NCBI RefSeq assembly: GCF_017908035.1
Contig: NZ_JAEQMU010000001.1
Location: 930,001 to 994,000, forward strand
Source: Sphingobacterium tabacisoli
Lineage (GTDB): Bacteria; Bacteroidota; Bacteroidia; Sphingobacteriales; Sphingobacteriaceae
Length of the DNA: 64,000 bases
Direction: 5' to 3'
This document shows positions 24,166 to 33,517 of this stretch, piece by piece. Both the position numbers and the translations under genes were made by a program. A model generated the notes under the pieces. That model was not told the DNA's origin. It did no database searches and worked only from the letters and a program-made list of their open reading frames with translations. Within the stretch, counting starts at the first letter, position 1. Every line of letters begins with the position of its first letter.

Positions 24166-24627
24166 TTGTATTCTAGAGAAGAAGTAAAAAAACTGAAAGA
24201 GGAATTCTGGACCACCTTTGGTCAGTACATGGTGGGAATAACCTCTTCTGATGGCGAAAAAATCAACTGGGTCAACTACAAGACCGGAATCAAGCAGCTG
24301 TATTTTCGAATGGATGCATCCAACAAGTCCGCTATAATCATGATAGAAATGACACATCCCGACCAAGGTATCCAAGCATTGCTATACGCCCAGTTTGAAG
24401 AGCTGCGCCATATCCTGCACGATACATTAGGCGAGGAGTGGGAATGGTACCCTGAGTACCACGATGACTATGGAAAGCAAACCGCCCGCATAGCCTGCAC
24501 ACTTGACAAAGTGAGCGTCTTTAAAAAAGAAGACTGGCCCAAGCTTATTTCTTTTCTAAAACCACGAATCATTGCCTTGGACGAATTCTGGTCCACCGCC
24601 AAATATGCATTTGATATTTTTAAATAA
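24166..24627 (+). CDS. DUF4268 domain protein
   Basis: A 153-residue protein matching DUF4268 along its length (REEVKKLKEEFWTTFGQYM, KTGIKQLYFRMDA, FWSTAKYAFDIFK). DUF4268 also occurs as the C-terminal part of longer proteins with nuclease-like N-domains; this stand-alone form has no known role. The start is a TTG at 24166 (then YSREE), which fits the expected family N-terminus; no ATG lies near. A TAGTTTTG box at 24144-24151 ends 14 nt before it. It is followed after 5 bp by the S1/P1 nuclease gene, so the two are probably co-transcribed. Confidence 0.85.
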   Translation: MYSREEVKKLKEEFWTTFGQYMVGITSSDGEKINWVNYKTGIKQLYFRMDASNKSAIIMIEMTHPDQGIQALLYAQFEELRHILHDTLGEEWEWYPEYHDDYGKQTARIACTLDKVSVFKKEDWPKLISFLKPRIIALDEFWSTAKYAFDIFK

Positions 24628-24632
24628 CTATA

Positions 24633-25439
24633 ATGAAAACAACAACAACACGCTTAGTCGCTTTACTACTAGTGTTATTCACCTTTGGACAACAGCAGCA
24701 AGTATTTGCCTGGGGTATGACAGGACACCGTGTCATTTCCGAAATTGCCGAGCAGCACCTCAGCAAGAAAGCAAAGAAAAACATCGCAAAGATTATTGGC
24801 AATCAGCCCATTGCTTACTGGTCCAACTGGGCTGATTTCATCAAGTCTGACCCAGATCCAGCCCTCAATAAAACAGGCTCATGGCACTTTGTAAATACCC
24901 AAGGCAACCTGAGGTTCGAGGACTTCACCACTACATTGAAAGCATCGCCAGAAGACAACCTTTACAAAGCGTACCTTCGCATCAAAAACGAAACCAAGGG
25001 CAATAAAAACCTTACTGCCTTACAGCAGCGGCAGAACCTCTACTACCTTGTACATCTTTTTGGTGATGCCCACCAACCGATGCACGTCAGTAGAGCCGAA
25101 GACCTCGGTGGTAATAAAATAGAAGTTTCTTTCTTCGGTCGCAAGACCAATATCCACCGTGTTTGGGATTCAGATTTAGTAGACAACGAAAAATACAGCT
25201 ATACCGAATACGCACGTGTACTCGATATCTTCGACAGCAAGCACTACCATCAGTATCAATGTTCTTTTGAGCAGGCACTTTATGAATCGCACGAACTGGC
25301 CAACAGAATATATAAGGATGTCGAGTACAACGCCAACCTAAGCTACAAATATATCTACGACTACAAGTACATCATGGAAGAATGCTTACTTAAAGCAGGC
25401 ATCCGTCTAGCGCATGAGTTGAACGAGATTTACGGTTAG
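24633..25439 (+). CDS. S1/P1 nuclease family protein
   Basis: A 268-residue exported zinc phosphodiesterase. The signal peptide runs to about residue 25, so the mature protein begins WGMTGHRVISEIA, where the N-terminal Trp and the His are zinc ligands. Further ligands lie in LVHLFGDAHQPMH and in EDLGGNKIEV; NIHRVWDSDLV matches the family. S1/P1 enzymes cut single-stranded DNA and RNA and release 3'-phosphate from nucleotides, so it may serve nucleotide scavenging in the periplasm. It follows the DUF4268 gene by 5 bp and converges with the DUF5686 gene. Confidence 0.94.
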   Translation: MKTTTTRLVALLLVLFTFGQQQQVFAWGMTGHRVISEIAEQHLSKKAKKNIAKIIGNQPIAYWSNWADFIKSDPDPALNKTGSWHFVNTQGNLRFEDFTTTLKASPEDNLYKAYLRIKNETKGNKNLTALQQRQNLYYLVHLFGDAHQPMHVSRAEDLGGNKIEVSFFGRKTNIHRVWDSDLVDNEKYSYTEYARVLDIFDSKHYHQYQCSFEQALYESHELANRIYKDVEYNANLSYKYIYDYKYIMEECLLKAGIRLAHELNEIYG

Positions 25440-25448
25440 TTACCGCTC

Positions 25449-27944
25449 CTAACGTTGCCGATTGAGAAGCTTTACACCCACGACGACGGCATCTGGAGAG
25501 CCTGTCCCGTGCAGCGAGCGAACATAATCCACACGAAATAGGCGGTACTTACCCCAACCGATATTATCAAGCCCTACCGAGAATTCTTGGTAGGGTTTTC
25601 TTTTATCCGTACTCAGCAGGTGATACCCGACAATAGTCTGTAGCTGCAATCTATTGATCCCCGGTATCTTGTTGAGCAGATAGCCCTTAAAATTGTGTTC
25701 ACCATGCAATTCAAGATAAGCTTTGTTCGTACTGTGGCTATAATACGGCAGTGACAAAAAATTGCTAAGGTAGCGGCTCGATGTACCGATATGCGTACGG
25801 TTACCGTTAAAATGCTTAAAGTCCGTAAAAGCAATACCATCAGCATTCAAAAATGTGCCTGTGGATAGCCTATAGCCCAATATCCCTTTATTGCCGAAAG
25901 TCACATCCTGTCTCAGCCCTAAAGTAATCTCCTGAAAACTATATCCCTTATAAGAAGCAGCAAAAGTATTGCTATAACCAAGCTGTAGCACAGGATAACG
26001 CGTATCGTGATTATAATCAATGCGATTAGGTCTCTTATCAATCTGCGTATTGAAATATATAGTTGCCTTCAGGTCCGCCTTCCACAGGTCATGGTTCATG
26101 AATGCTGGCACTCCCGTGTTGCCAATATCCAATGGGTTATTGGGCGTATACGGTCTATTCGAAGAGAAGAACGTATAATCCGTTTCATTAAACACATTGC
26201 TCCGTTTAAAATAACCCAAAGAAGTCGCCAGTTCGAGGCTAGGGTGCACATACTGTTTATAAGTGGCTTTCACAAAGTCATCGCGGTACAGTTTCATAAA
26301 GTTATCACCCCAAAACAAGCTATACACTGTATTAAATTCTGCTGGTATCGGATTGTCTGGATTAAACTGCTTCAGTGCACTTCCTCCCATCAACCCCAGC
26401 GTGGCATACGAAGTCGTATTGAAACGCAGTAGCACATTTCCCGTCGTATAGAGCTTCTTGTCCGCCAGTCCATAGTTAAACAGTACACCCGCCTGGTAAT
26501 AACGTCCTATGTCGCTATCTCCCTTTGTTGCCGATAGCCCCGCTTTAAAGTTCCATCCCTGTACCGTATTAAATAAAGTCCGTGATAAGGACAGGGGAGA
26601 ACTGTAACGTATCGTCAACTTGTTTGGCGTACTTTGATAACGGTAGCCCAGGAGAACATCCTGTACACGAAAGCGGCTGCGCAGGCGATCTATCGAATCG
26701 ATATAAGCTGGCGAACTCGTTACCAACCACAGGCTATCCCTACGATAATAATCCTTCACTTCATCCGCAATCAGTGGCACCTTCCGCATCTGTTCCCAAT
26801 AATCCGTATCTTTCTGGTTCGCGTCCGCATTAAACTCACTACTTACCCGGCCAAAGGTTCCTTTATTAAATTGATCCACATACTTATAATTGGTAAAGCT
26901 ATGTGTAAAATGCCCCTTAAAACGTAGTCCCATGATCCCAGCTGTAAAATCCAATGTCTGCAACTGTTTAGACCACAACCTGTCACTATTGTTATACGTA
27001 TATTGCTGACGCAAAAACAGCGTATCCAGCACAGGCTGATTGATACTCGTTCCCAGTAGGACAAAATCCAGACCGTATACCTCCCAGCTATCTTCTACGA
27101 TATATACGACTCCCTCCACCACCGGCTCCGATTTACGTTTGGCCTCGACCTGTATTTTATAAATCAACTGACCTTCCTCTTTCCACGAAGCCAGCAGTTT
27201 GTACCTGTAATAAGAAAAAGCCTGATCGGCGATAGGGCTAATTATCTTCGTTGTACCTAAGCTGATATAATTATTATATAAGTCAAAGGCTGTACCCTCG
27301 GCCCGGTTAAAGCTAAAGCCTTGATTTTCGCCGCTAATCTTTGATGCCACAATCGTCTCCTTCATCTTATTCGGCTTATCCACCACGACGTGAGACACCG
27401 TCTCCGATAGATACAGCATGCCAGAGCCTGTACTATCCAGCAACTGATTATCATCCTGCAACTTGGCACCAAGTATTTTTTTGGGCAGATTGATTGCCGT
27501 CAACGAACCTTTCGAATAGAAATCAGCTTCGAATTTATCCCTTGCCTCCTCATTTTTGTTTCTACTCGCAATCGCTTTTTTAATCAGATTGTCGGCCGGG
27601 TTTACCGTTGAGCGGATCACCACCTCCTCGATATCATAAGCTTCCTCCTGCAGCACAACATCCAGCCTGTGTGGTTGCTGTATATCCGCCAGCGAAATCT
27701 TCTTTGTCTCGAAACCAAGACGCTGAACCACCATAACAACAGAAGAAGAGGAGGGAAGCTTCTTAATTTCGTAAAAGCCTTCCTTATTTGTCGAGGTAGC
27801 AACATAGGTACCTTGTATGCTGACCGTTACAGCTCCTAAAGCATCTCCATGGCTGTCTGTAATCCGCCCGTGCACCTGGGCCCAGCCCAAATGACATAAC
27901 AGAGTAAATAACCAGAGAACTAAAAACTTGATAAACCAGTACAT
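25449..27944 (-). CDS. DUF5686 outer-membrane protein with carboxypeptidase-regulatory-like domain
   Basis: An 831-residue protein. The signal peptide is residues 1-23 (MYWFIKFLVLWLFTLLCHLG). A CarboxypepD_reg-like beta-sandwich follows at about 24-110 (VHGRITDSHGDALGAVTVS), then a long DUF5686 region, rich in aromatic beta strands that suggest a C-terminal outer-membrane barrel. DUF5686 proteins are widespread in Bacteroidota and of unknown function. The ATG at 27944 was chosen over 27995 because it begins the signal peptide. It is divergent from guaA. Confidence 0.88.
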   Translation of the reverse strand: MYWFIKFLVLWLFTLLCHLGWAQVHGRITDSHGDALGAVTVSIQGTYVATSTNKEGFYEIKKLPSSSSVVMVVQRLGFETKKISLADIQQPHRLDVVLQEEAYDIEEVVIRSTVNPADNLIKKAIASRNKNEEARDKFEADFYSKGSLTAINLPKKILGAKLQDDNQLLDSTGSGMLYLSETVSHVVVDKPNKMKETIVASKISGENQGFSFNRAEGTAFDLYNNYISLGTTKIISPIADQAFSYYRYKLLASWKEEGQLIYKIQVEAKRKSEPVVEGVVYIVEDSWEVYGLDFVLLGTSINQPVLDTLFLRQQYTYNNSDRLWSKQLQTLDFTAGIMGLRFKGHFTHSFTNYKYVDQFNKGTFGRVSSEFNADANQKDTDYWEQMRKVPLIADEVKDYYRRDSLWLVTSSPAYIDSIDRLRSRFRVQDVLLGYRYQSTPNKLTIRYSSPLSLSRTLFNTVQGWNFKAGLSATKGDSDIGRYYQAGVLFNYGLADKKLYTTGNVLLRFNTTSYATLGLMGGSALKQFNPDNPIPAEFNTVYSLFWGDNFMKLYRDDFVKATYKQYVHPSLELATSLGYFKRSNVFNETDYTFFSSNRPYTPNNPLDIGNTGVPAFMNHDLWKADLKATIYFNTQIDKRPNRIDYNHDTRYPVLQLGYSNTFAASYKGYSFQEITLGLRQDVTFGNKGILGYRLSTGTFLNADGIAFTDFKHFNGNRTHIGTSSRYLSNFLSLPYYSHSTNKAYLELHGEHNFKGYLLNKIPGINRLQLQTIVGYHLLSTDKRKPYQEFSVGLDNIGWGKYRLFRVDYVRSLHGTGSPDAVVVGVKLLNRQR

Positions 27945-28075
27945 GTCGCTTATTTGTAGTGAATTGACTAAAACAGCTAAAGATAATAAATCCAACTCCT
28001 TCAGATGTTATTGATATGTTAAATAGAAGCCTATCTTTTGTCCAAAAACAGTACGCAGAAACTGTAATATTTTTT

Positions 28076-28107
28076 TTGTATGTTTTCATCCGTTAATCGT
28101 ACCTTTG
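28076..28107 (+). promoter_or_regulatory. guaA promoter
   Basis: TTG (28076-28078), a 21-bp spacer and TACCTTTG (28100-28107) match the Bacteroidota consensus. The box ends 4 nt before the ATG, suggesting a leaderless mRNA. Confidence 0.7.
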
Positions 28108-28111
28108 CGCT

Positions 28112-29662
28112 ATGTCTGAAAAAATAATAATCCTTGATTTTGGTTCTCAATACACCCAATTAATCGCACGTCGGGTTCGCGAATTGAGTGTATATTGTGA
28201 GATCCATCCTTTTAATAAAGTTCCTGACTTAGATGATACCGTGAAAGGGGTTATCTTTTCAGGCAGTCCTTATTCGGTCCGCCAAGAAGACGCACCACAG
28301 ATCGACTACAAAAGTATCCAAGAGAAATTCCCACTATTAGGTGTTTGCTATGGCGCACAGTACCTGGCACAACAAGCTGGTGGCGAAGTCTTACCTTCCG
28401 AGATACGCGAGTACGGCAGAGCGAATCTACAATTTGTAGACAATGACAATGCCTTATTAAAAGGAATCCCTGCACAGTCACAGGTATGGATGTCCCATGG
28501 AGACACAATCAAAGAAGTTCCAGCAGGCTTTAATATTATAGCGAGTACAGATAAGGTGCGTGTAGCAGCTTATCAGGTAGCTGGCACCAATACCTACGGC
28601 ATACAGTTCCACCCGGAGGTAACGCATAGTACAGACGGACAGATGTTAGTCAAAAACTTCGTTATCGACATCTGTGGATGTGCGCAGGATTGGACTTCAG
28701 AATCTTTCGTAGAGAGCACAGTAGCAGAGCTAAAAGCCGATTTGGGCAATGACCACGTTATTATGGCTTTATCTGGTGGAGTAGACTCTACTGTTGCGGC
28801 TGTATTATTACAACGTGCTATCGGCGACCGTTTACACTGTTTCTTTGTAGACCACGGTTTGTTACGTAAAGGAGAGTTCGAGCAAGTATTGGATTCATAC
28901 AAAAACATGGGACTTAACATCAAAGGTGTTAATGCCAAAGAACTGTTTTACACCAAACTAGCTGGCGTAACTGAGCCGGAGCAAAAACGTAAAATCATCG
29001 GTGGTGCATTTATCGATGTATTCGACCAAGCGTCCAAAGACATACAAAAAGAACTTCCTGAAGGAAGTGAAGCAAAATGGTTAGGTCAAGGAACGATATA
29101 CCCGGACATCATCGAGTCTATCTCTGTAAAAGGACCATCGGCAACGATTAAGTCACACCACAACGTAGGTGGATTGCCTGACTATATGAAATTAAAAGTT
29201 GTAGAACCTTTAAAGACATTATTCAAAGACGAAGTACGTCGTGTAGGAAAAACGCTAGACGTAGATCCTAACATCCTGAATAGACACCCTTTCCCAGGTC
29301 CTGGATTAGGAATTCGAATTTTAGGTGATATAAATGAAGAAAAGGTACGGATTTTGCAGGAAGCAGATGACATCTATATACGTAACTTAAAAGAATCAGG
29401 TTGGTATGATAAGGTATGGCAGGCTGGAACAATTTTCTTACCTGTTCAATCCGTTGGTGTAATGGGAGACGAACGCACATATGAGCACGTTGTCGCATTA
29501 CGCGCTGTAGGTTCACTCGATGGAATGACTGCAGATTGGATTCATTTGCCTTATGAATTACTAGCTAAGATATCGAATGAAATAATCAATCATGTTAAAG
29601 GAATCAACAGAGTTGTTTACGACATCAGTTCAAAACCACCAGCAACCATTGAGTGGGAGTAA
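28112..29662 (+). CDS. guaA: GMP synthase (glutamine-hydrolysing)
   Basis: A 516-residue enzyme that converts XMP, glutamine and ATP to GMP in purine synthesis. The class I glutamine amidotransferase domain (1-195) has nucleophile Cys79 ([10 protein letters not shown]) and the His/Glu pair in QFHPEVTHS. The ATP-pyrophosphatase domain has the PP-loop SGGVDST at 221-227. The C-terminal dimerisation domain ends in KPPATIEWE, the conserved terminus that lines the active site. Full family length. The next gene starts 4 bp after the stop, so guaA probably leads an operon. Confidence 0.98.
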   Translation: MSEKIIILDFGSQYTQLIARRVRELSVYCEIHPFNKVPDLDDTVKGVIFSGSPYSVRQEDAPQIDYKSIQEKFPLLGVCYGAQYLAQQAGGEVLPSEIREYGRANLQFVDNDNALLKGIPAQSQVWMSHGDTIKEVPAGFNIIASTDKVRVAAYQVAGTNTYGIQFHPEVTHSTDGQMLVKNFVIDICGCAQDWTSESFVESTVAELKADLGNDHVIMALSGGVDSTVAAVLLQRAIGDRLHCFFVDHGLLRKGEFEQVLDSYKNMGLNIKGVNAKELFYTKLAGVTEPEQKRKIIGGAFIDVFDQASKDIQKELPEGSEAKWLGQGTIYPDIIESISVKGPSATIKSHHNVGGLPDYMKLKVVEPLKTLFKDEVRRVGKTLDVDPNILNRHPFPGPGLGIRILGDINEEKVRILQEADDIYIRNLKESGWYDKVWQAGTIFLPVQSVGVMGDERTYEHVVALRAVGSLDGMTADWIHLPYELLAKISNEIINHVKGINRVVYDISSKPPATIEWE

Positions 29663-29666
29663 AAAA

Positions 29667-30929
29667 TTGAGAAATTCAAGTTTATTAATAGCTCTTGCAT
29701 TAGCTTTAGGTGTATCTTCGTGTACACCTAAAGTTGGTGTTTTACGTGCCCCGGATTATAAGGGCAACGTGGGCAACAACAGCTCCAAACCAGGAGATAC
29801 AAACAAAACACCAGACGGTAGTAGCGAGACCGGCGAGTCAGCCAAAGAAAATGCCACTAAACGCTTTATGGGACGTAACATCTCTTTGGTACTTCCTTTT
29901 CAGCTCGACCAGATTTCTGAAAATGCACTCGCTGAGAAAGACATCAAACGCGCTGCTTTAGCATTGGATTACTATCAAGGCTTCCAATTAGGATTGGAAG
30001 AGTTGGCAAAAAAAGGGGCAGACTTCAATCTGAATGTACTGGATTCCCGCGACAATGCCGCCTATAGTGGTAGTCTAGCACTCTCGTCGTCTGTTGAAGA
30101 AGCATCCATTGTAATCGGTCCGGTATATCCGCAAGAGATAAAAGCTTTCGGTAGCAACCTCAAAGACAAAGAAACCCTGCAGGTTAACCCTTTGGCTGCT
30201 TCAATGCCTACCGAGTTTAACTTACCAAATCTCGTATCGTTAACTCCGCCGATTAAAGCTCACAGCAATGCGATTGCCGCTCGGGCAGCTCGCGAATATA
30301 GCGCTGGTGATGTCATTATTATCTTTAACACCACAGATTCGGACGGTAAGCAATTTCTAAATGGTATGTCGACGGCTATCAAGCAGGCTAAAAACAATGT
30401 ACGTATTGTTTCTGTATCCTCGCTAAGCCAGCTTAATGAGAATCTCTCATTGACAGGCACCAATATCATTGTCACAGGTACAACGGATAAGAATCAGTTG
30501 AAAAATCTGTTGACTAATCTGATAAAGAAATACGGCGAAAACACGTACAACTTCAGCCTCTTTGGCCATCCGCTATGGGAGCGCTACGATTTTAGTATGT
30601 ATGCTGGATTTGCGGACTTAAATCCGACCATCACCACAGAGAGTAATCTAAAAACATGGTCTGCTGCTGTAAAAGCATTTAAAGATACTTATGCTGATAC
30701 TTATGGTGTACAGCCATCTGACCAATCGTACAAAGGTTATGACTCCGCACTTTACTTCGGCGGACTGATTAACAAGTACGGAGCAGATAGACTAAAAGAA
30801 AAATTAACAAAAGAATCCTACAACGGCTTGTTCAGTTCTTATAAATTCAGATACAACGAAGCTTGGGGATATGCAAATGAATCCGTAGCCTATCGCACCT
30901 ACCGCGGAGGTTCATTTCAGCTGCAATAA
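29667..30929 (+). CDS. Periplasmic-binding-fold lipoprotein
   Basis: A 420-residue lipoprotein starting from TTG at 29667: MRNSSLLIALALALGVSSC, lipid-attachment Cys at 19. A GGGAG motif at the guaA stop codon acts as its ribosome-binding site, which supports this start. The mature part has a type I periplasmic-binding fold (LALDYYQGFQLGLEEL, SIVIGPVYPQEIKAF, GDVIIIFNTTDSDGKQF, YKGYDSALYFGGLI) as in branched-chain amino-acid binders and the LpoA C-domain. No transporter genes lie nearby, so a role in envelope assembly or sensing is as likely as uptake. Its stop codon lies inside the first copy of a 70-bp tandem duplication. Confidence 0.9.
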   Translation: MRNSSLLIALALALGVSSCTPKVGVLRAPDYKGNVGNNSSKPGDTNKTPDGSSETGESAKENATKRFMGRNISLVLPFQLDQISENALAEKDIKRAALALDYYQGFQLGLEELAKKGADFNLNVLDSRDNAAYSGSLALSSSVEEASIVIGPVYPQEIKAFGSNLKDKETLQVNPLAASMPTEFNLPNLVSLTPPIKAHSNAIAARAAREYSAGDVIIIFNTTDSDGKQFLNGMSTAIKQAKNNVRIVSVSSLSQLNENLSLTGTNIIVTGTTDKNQLKNLLTNLIKKYGENTYNFSLFGHPLWERYDFSMYAGFADLNPTITTESNLKTWSAAVKAFKDTYADTYGVQPSDQSYKGYDSALYFGGLINKYGADRLKEKLTKESYNGLFSSYKFRYNEAWGYANESVAYRTYRGGSFQLQ

Positions 30930-31050
30930 AAAAAAACAATAATGGAAATTAATGAAAGACGAGTCTCACAACAGCTGAGGTTCATTTCAGCTGCAATAAA
31001 AAAAAACAATAATGGAAATTAATGAAAGACGAGTCTCACAACAGCTGAGG
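30907..31050. repeat. Perfect 70-bp tandem duplication spanning a gene junction
   Basis: Bases 30907-30980 repeat exactly with a 70-bp period up to 31050 (144 bp, about 2.06 copies). The unit holds the stop of the binding-protein gene and the start region plus 13 codons of the methyltransferase gene. The first copy's ATG (30942) opens a 26-codon decoy frame that stops at 31020-31022, overlapping the real ATG at 31012. Ends share GAGG microhomology. Identity of the copies implies a recent event. Confidence 0.97.
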
Positions 31051-32193
31051 AATTTTGAACGTGCCCTTACGGGATATGATAAAAAAGAACCCTTAGCGAG
31101 ATACCTGACTCGCTTTTTCAAAGAAAACAAACAAATGGGGTCATCTGATAGAAAGATGACCTCTCGTTTTTGTTATAACTATTTCCGCCTGGGCAATGCC
31201 TATCCACAGGAAAATCCTATAATGCGACTTGTAGTTGCCGAGTACTTATGCGAGCAGCATTCGGACCTGGTCAGTCTACAGCATCCGGAGTTGGCTCCAT
31301 CCATACAGCAATCCCTATCCGAGAAAGTAGAAATAGCAAGCCAACTGACGGACTTTGATATAGATCAGCTTTTTCCTTTGGATGATGGACTTTCCACGGC
31401 CATAGATAGAACGCTATTCTTGCAAAGTCATTTTATACAGCCCGACTTATTCATTCGGGTAAAAAGAGGACAGGAGGAAAAAGTACAGCAAATCCTACAG
31501 CGGGAAGGCGCCGTTATAAACTCCGTTTCGGAACAGACCATAGCACTTCCTAACGGCAGTAAACTACAGCATATAAGAGGATTGAACGGATTATATGAAG
31601 TGCAGGATCGCTCATCACAGTACACCCTAAATTTTATGGAATCCGGAGCTAACGAAAGCTGGTGGGATGCCTGCGCCGCTTCGGGAGGCAAGTCTTTATT
31701 ATTCCTGGACAAATACCCGACCACCAAGTTACTGGTATCGGACATCCGGCTTTCCATCCTACGCAATCTAGACGAACGCTTTATACAGGCGAATATCACA
31801 CAGACCTACCGCAAGAAAGTCGTAGATCTAACTGACGCAGAAAATGTAAAAGCGGCCTTACAGGACGAGCGTTTTGATGGTATCATTGTCGATGCTCCTT
31901 GTTCCGGCTCAGGTACCTGGGGCCGTACCCCCGAAATGATGCAATCATTTGATGCTAACAGACTACAGTATTTTACAGATTTACAAAAGCAGATTGTAAC
32001 TCAGACGATCCCTTTTCTCAAGACCGGAAAGCCCCTTATTTACATCACCTGCTCGGTATATCAAGCTGAGAACGAAGCGGTAATCGACTATATCGTAAAT
32101 AACTTCGGTATGCGCGTAGAGAAGATGGAGGTTATCAAGGGATACGAGAGTAAGGCGGACAGTATGTTTGCAGCCCGCCTCCTCAAAGTGTAA
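31012..32193 (+). CDS. RsmB/NOP family RNA (cytosine-C5) methyltransferase
   Basis: A 393-residue SAM-dependent RNA methyltransferase. The N-terminal 150 residues resemble the NusB-like region of RsmB proteins. The SAM motif is DACAASGGKS. Motif IV holds the general-base/release Cys in VDAPCSGSGTWG and motif VI the nucleophile Cys in IYITCSVYQAENE, the two-Cys signature of m5C enzymes. Likely target is 16S rRNA, but position specificity cannot be read from sequence. The start codon at 31012 lies in the second copy of the 70-bp duplication, so initiation may be affected by a decoy frame from the first copy that overlaps it. Confidence 0.93.
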   Translation: MEINERRVSQQLRNFERALTGYDKKEPLARYLTRFFKENKQMGSSDRKMTSRFCYNYFRLGNAYPQENPIMRLVVAEYLCEQHSDLVSLQHPELAPSIQQSLSEKVEIASQLTDFDIDQLFPLDDGLSTAIDRTLFLQSHFIQPDLFIRVKRGQEEKVQQILQREGAVINSVSEQTIALPNGSKLQHIRGLNGLYEVQDRSSQYTLNFMESGANESWWDACAASGGKSLLFLDKYPTTKLLVSDIRLSILRNLDERFIQANITQTYRKKVVDLTDAENVKAALQDERFDGIIVDAPCSGSGTWGRTPEMMQSFDANRLQYFTDLQKQIVTQTIPFLKTGKPLIYITCSVYQAENEAVIDYIVNNFGMRVEKMEVIKGYESKADSMFAARLLKV

Positions 32194-32204
32194 TCAATAC
32201 AAGC

Positions 32205-32672
32205 TTAATCACACTTACTAGGGATTACCAAAACAGGGCATTGTGCCTTGCGGATAACCGATTCCGAAACGCTGCCCGAAATAAAATGTTCGAATCCAGT
32301 TTTTCCATTGGTCCCTAGTATCAACAAGTCTGCAGCCCACTCGTGAGCCACAGTCAATATCTCCTCGCGGATATTACCCACGCGAGTGAATGTAAATATC
32401 TCTTTGACCGAAGTAAAGTCGGCCGCCAATCTATCCAAGTATTCCTGTGCCGCCTGCTGCTGTATCTCCGCCACCTCTGCCACGATAATCGGTTGCTGTC
32501 CCAACAAGGGGTCTGCACCGTAAGAGGCCGGAGAGGTAGGAGGGATTACTGTTACCAGCGCCAAGGTGGCTTCTTGTCCTTCCAGTATGCTGTGCGCATA
32601 CTCCATTACTTTATCTGAACAGGGACTATCATCTAATGCCAATAGTATCCTCTGAAATTTGGAATATCCCAT
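32205..32672 (-). CDS. Universal stress protein (UspA family)
   Basis: A 155-residue single-domain UspA protein. The N-terminal strand is ILLALDDSPCSDKVMEYA. The ATP-binding loop near the C-terminus reads ILGTNGKTGFEHFISGSVSESV, the G-2x-G-9x-G(S/T) form that marks nucleotide-binding members, followed by KAQCPVLVIP. Such proteins help survival under stress by unclear means. It ends 11 bp after the convergent methyltransferase stop, and it is divergent from the NlpC/P60 gene. Confidence 0.95.
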   Translation of the reverse strand: MGYSKFQRILLALDDSPCSDKVMEYAHSILEGQEATLALVTVIPPTSPASYGADPLLGQQPIIVAEVAEIQQQAAQEYLDRLAADFTSVKEIFTFTRVGNIREEILTVAHEWAADLLILGTNGKTGFEHFISGSVSESVIRKAQCPVLVIPSKCD

Positions 32673-32752
32673 AATAATTTAGTTTTTTAGAAGTATCTTC
32701 GTTAGTTTAAGAACAAGAATATATAATTATTGTTTTAAAAATAAAAAGCGAA

Positions 32753-33499
32753 ATGGTTTTATCAGCTTGCAATCTTAGTATACTTCCTCTTCGGGCCGAG
32801 GCATCGCACCGTAGCGAAATGGTCACCCAGGTTTTATTTGGGGAGGCTTTCGAAATTTTAGAAGAAGGCGTAGACTTCGACCGTATCCGTCTTTTGGACA
32901 CCTCTTATGAGGGCTGGATTCAAAGGCATCAGTCAGGGCAACTCGCTACACTGCAGCCTACCAAACACATTATCGGCCTAGCAGGCGGCAAGGCTCATTC
33001 AACAACACATACAGTACAGCTTCTTCACGGTACACCGGTGGCCAGCAACAGCCTCCAAATCGGAAGCGAACTTTATACCATAGAAGGTGCAGTACGTGAA
33101 GGCACTCTAGATGATTTTGATGTCGAATTTCCAAAATTAATCCAACACTACAACAATAGCCCTTACCTATGGGGAGGCCGTTCGCCCTATGGCATAGACT
33201 GCTCAGGCTTCAGTCAGGTCGTATACCGTCATTTTGGGATAGCACTAAGAAGAGATGCATGGCAACAGGCTGAATCTGGCGACACCGTTAATTTTCTTCC
33301 CGAAATCAAGGCTGGAGATCTGGCTTTTTTTGACAATGAGGCTGGACGCATTACCCATGTAGGCGTCATGATTGACAATGAGACGATTATACATGCTGCA
33401 GGTCGGGTACGTATTGATAAAATGGACACCGAAGGCATATTCAACGCCCAGCAGAATAAATACACCCACAAGCTACGCATTGTAAAGCGCTATTTTTAA
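32753..33499 (+). CDS. NlpC/P60 (C40) cell-wall peptidase with SH3 domains
   Basis: A 248-residue endopeptidase. Residues 1-110 hold two SH3b-like modules (VTQVLFGEAFEILEEG, DTSYEGWIQRHQ). The catalytic NlpC/P60 domain (about 120-248) carries the nucleophile Cys in YGIDCSGFSQ, His in ITHVGVMID and the third polar residue His in IIHAAGR. Enzymes of this layout (YkfC-like) cut gamma-D-Glu-diamino-acid bonds in muropeptides. No clear signal peptide is seen, fitting a cytoplasmic muropeptide-recycling role. First gene of a tight four-gene operon (gaps 18, 3 and 3 bp). Confidence 0.93.
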   Translation: MVLSACNLSILPLRAEASHRSEMVTQVLFGEAFEILEEGVDFDRIRLLDTSYEGWIQRHQSGQLATLQPTKHIIGLAGGKAHSTTHTVQLLHGTPVASNSLQIGSELYTIEGAVREGTLDDFDVEFPKLIQHYNNSPYLWGGRSPYGIDCSGFSQVVYRHFGIALRRDAWQQAESGDTVNFLPEIKAGDLAFFDNEAGRITHVGVMIDNETIIHAAGRVRIDKMDTEGIFNAQQNKYTHKLRIVKRYF

Positions 33500-33517
33500 A
33501 TCCCCGAATTCCATATT

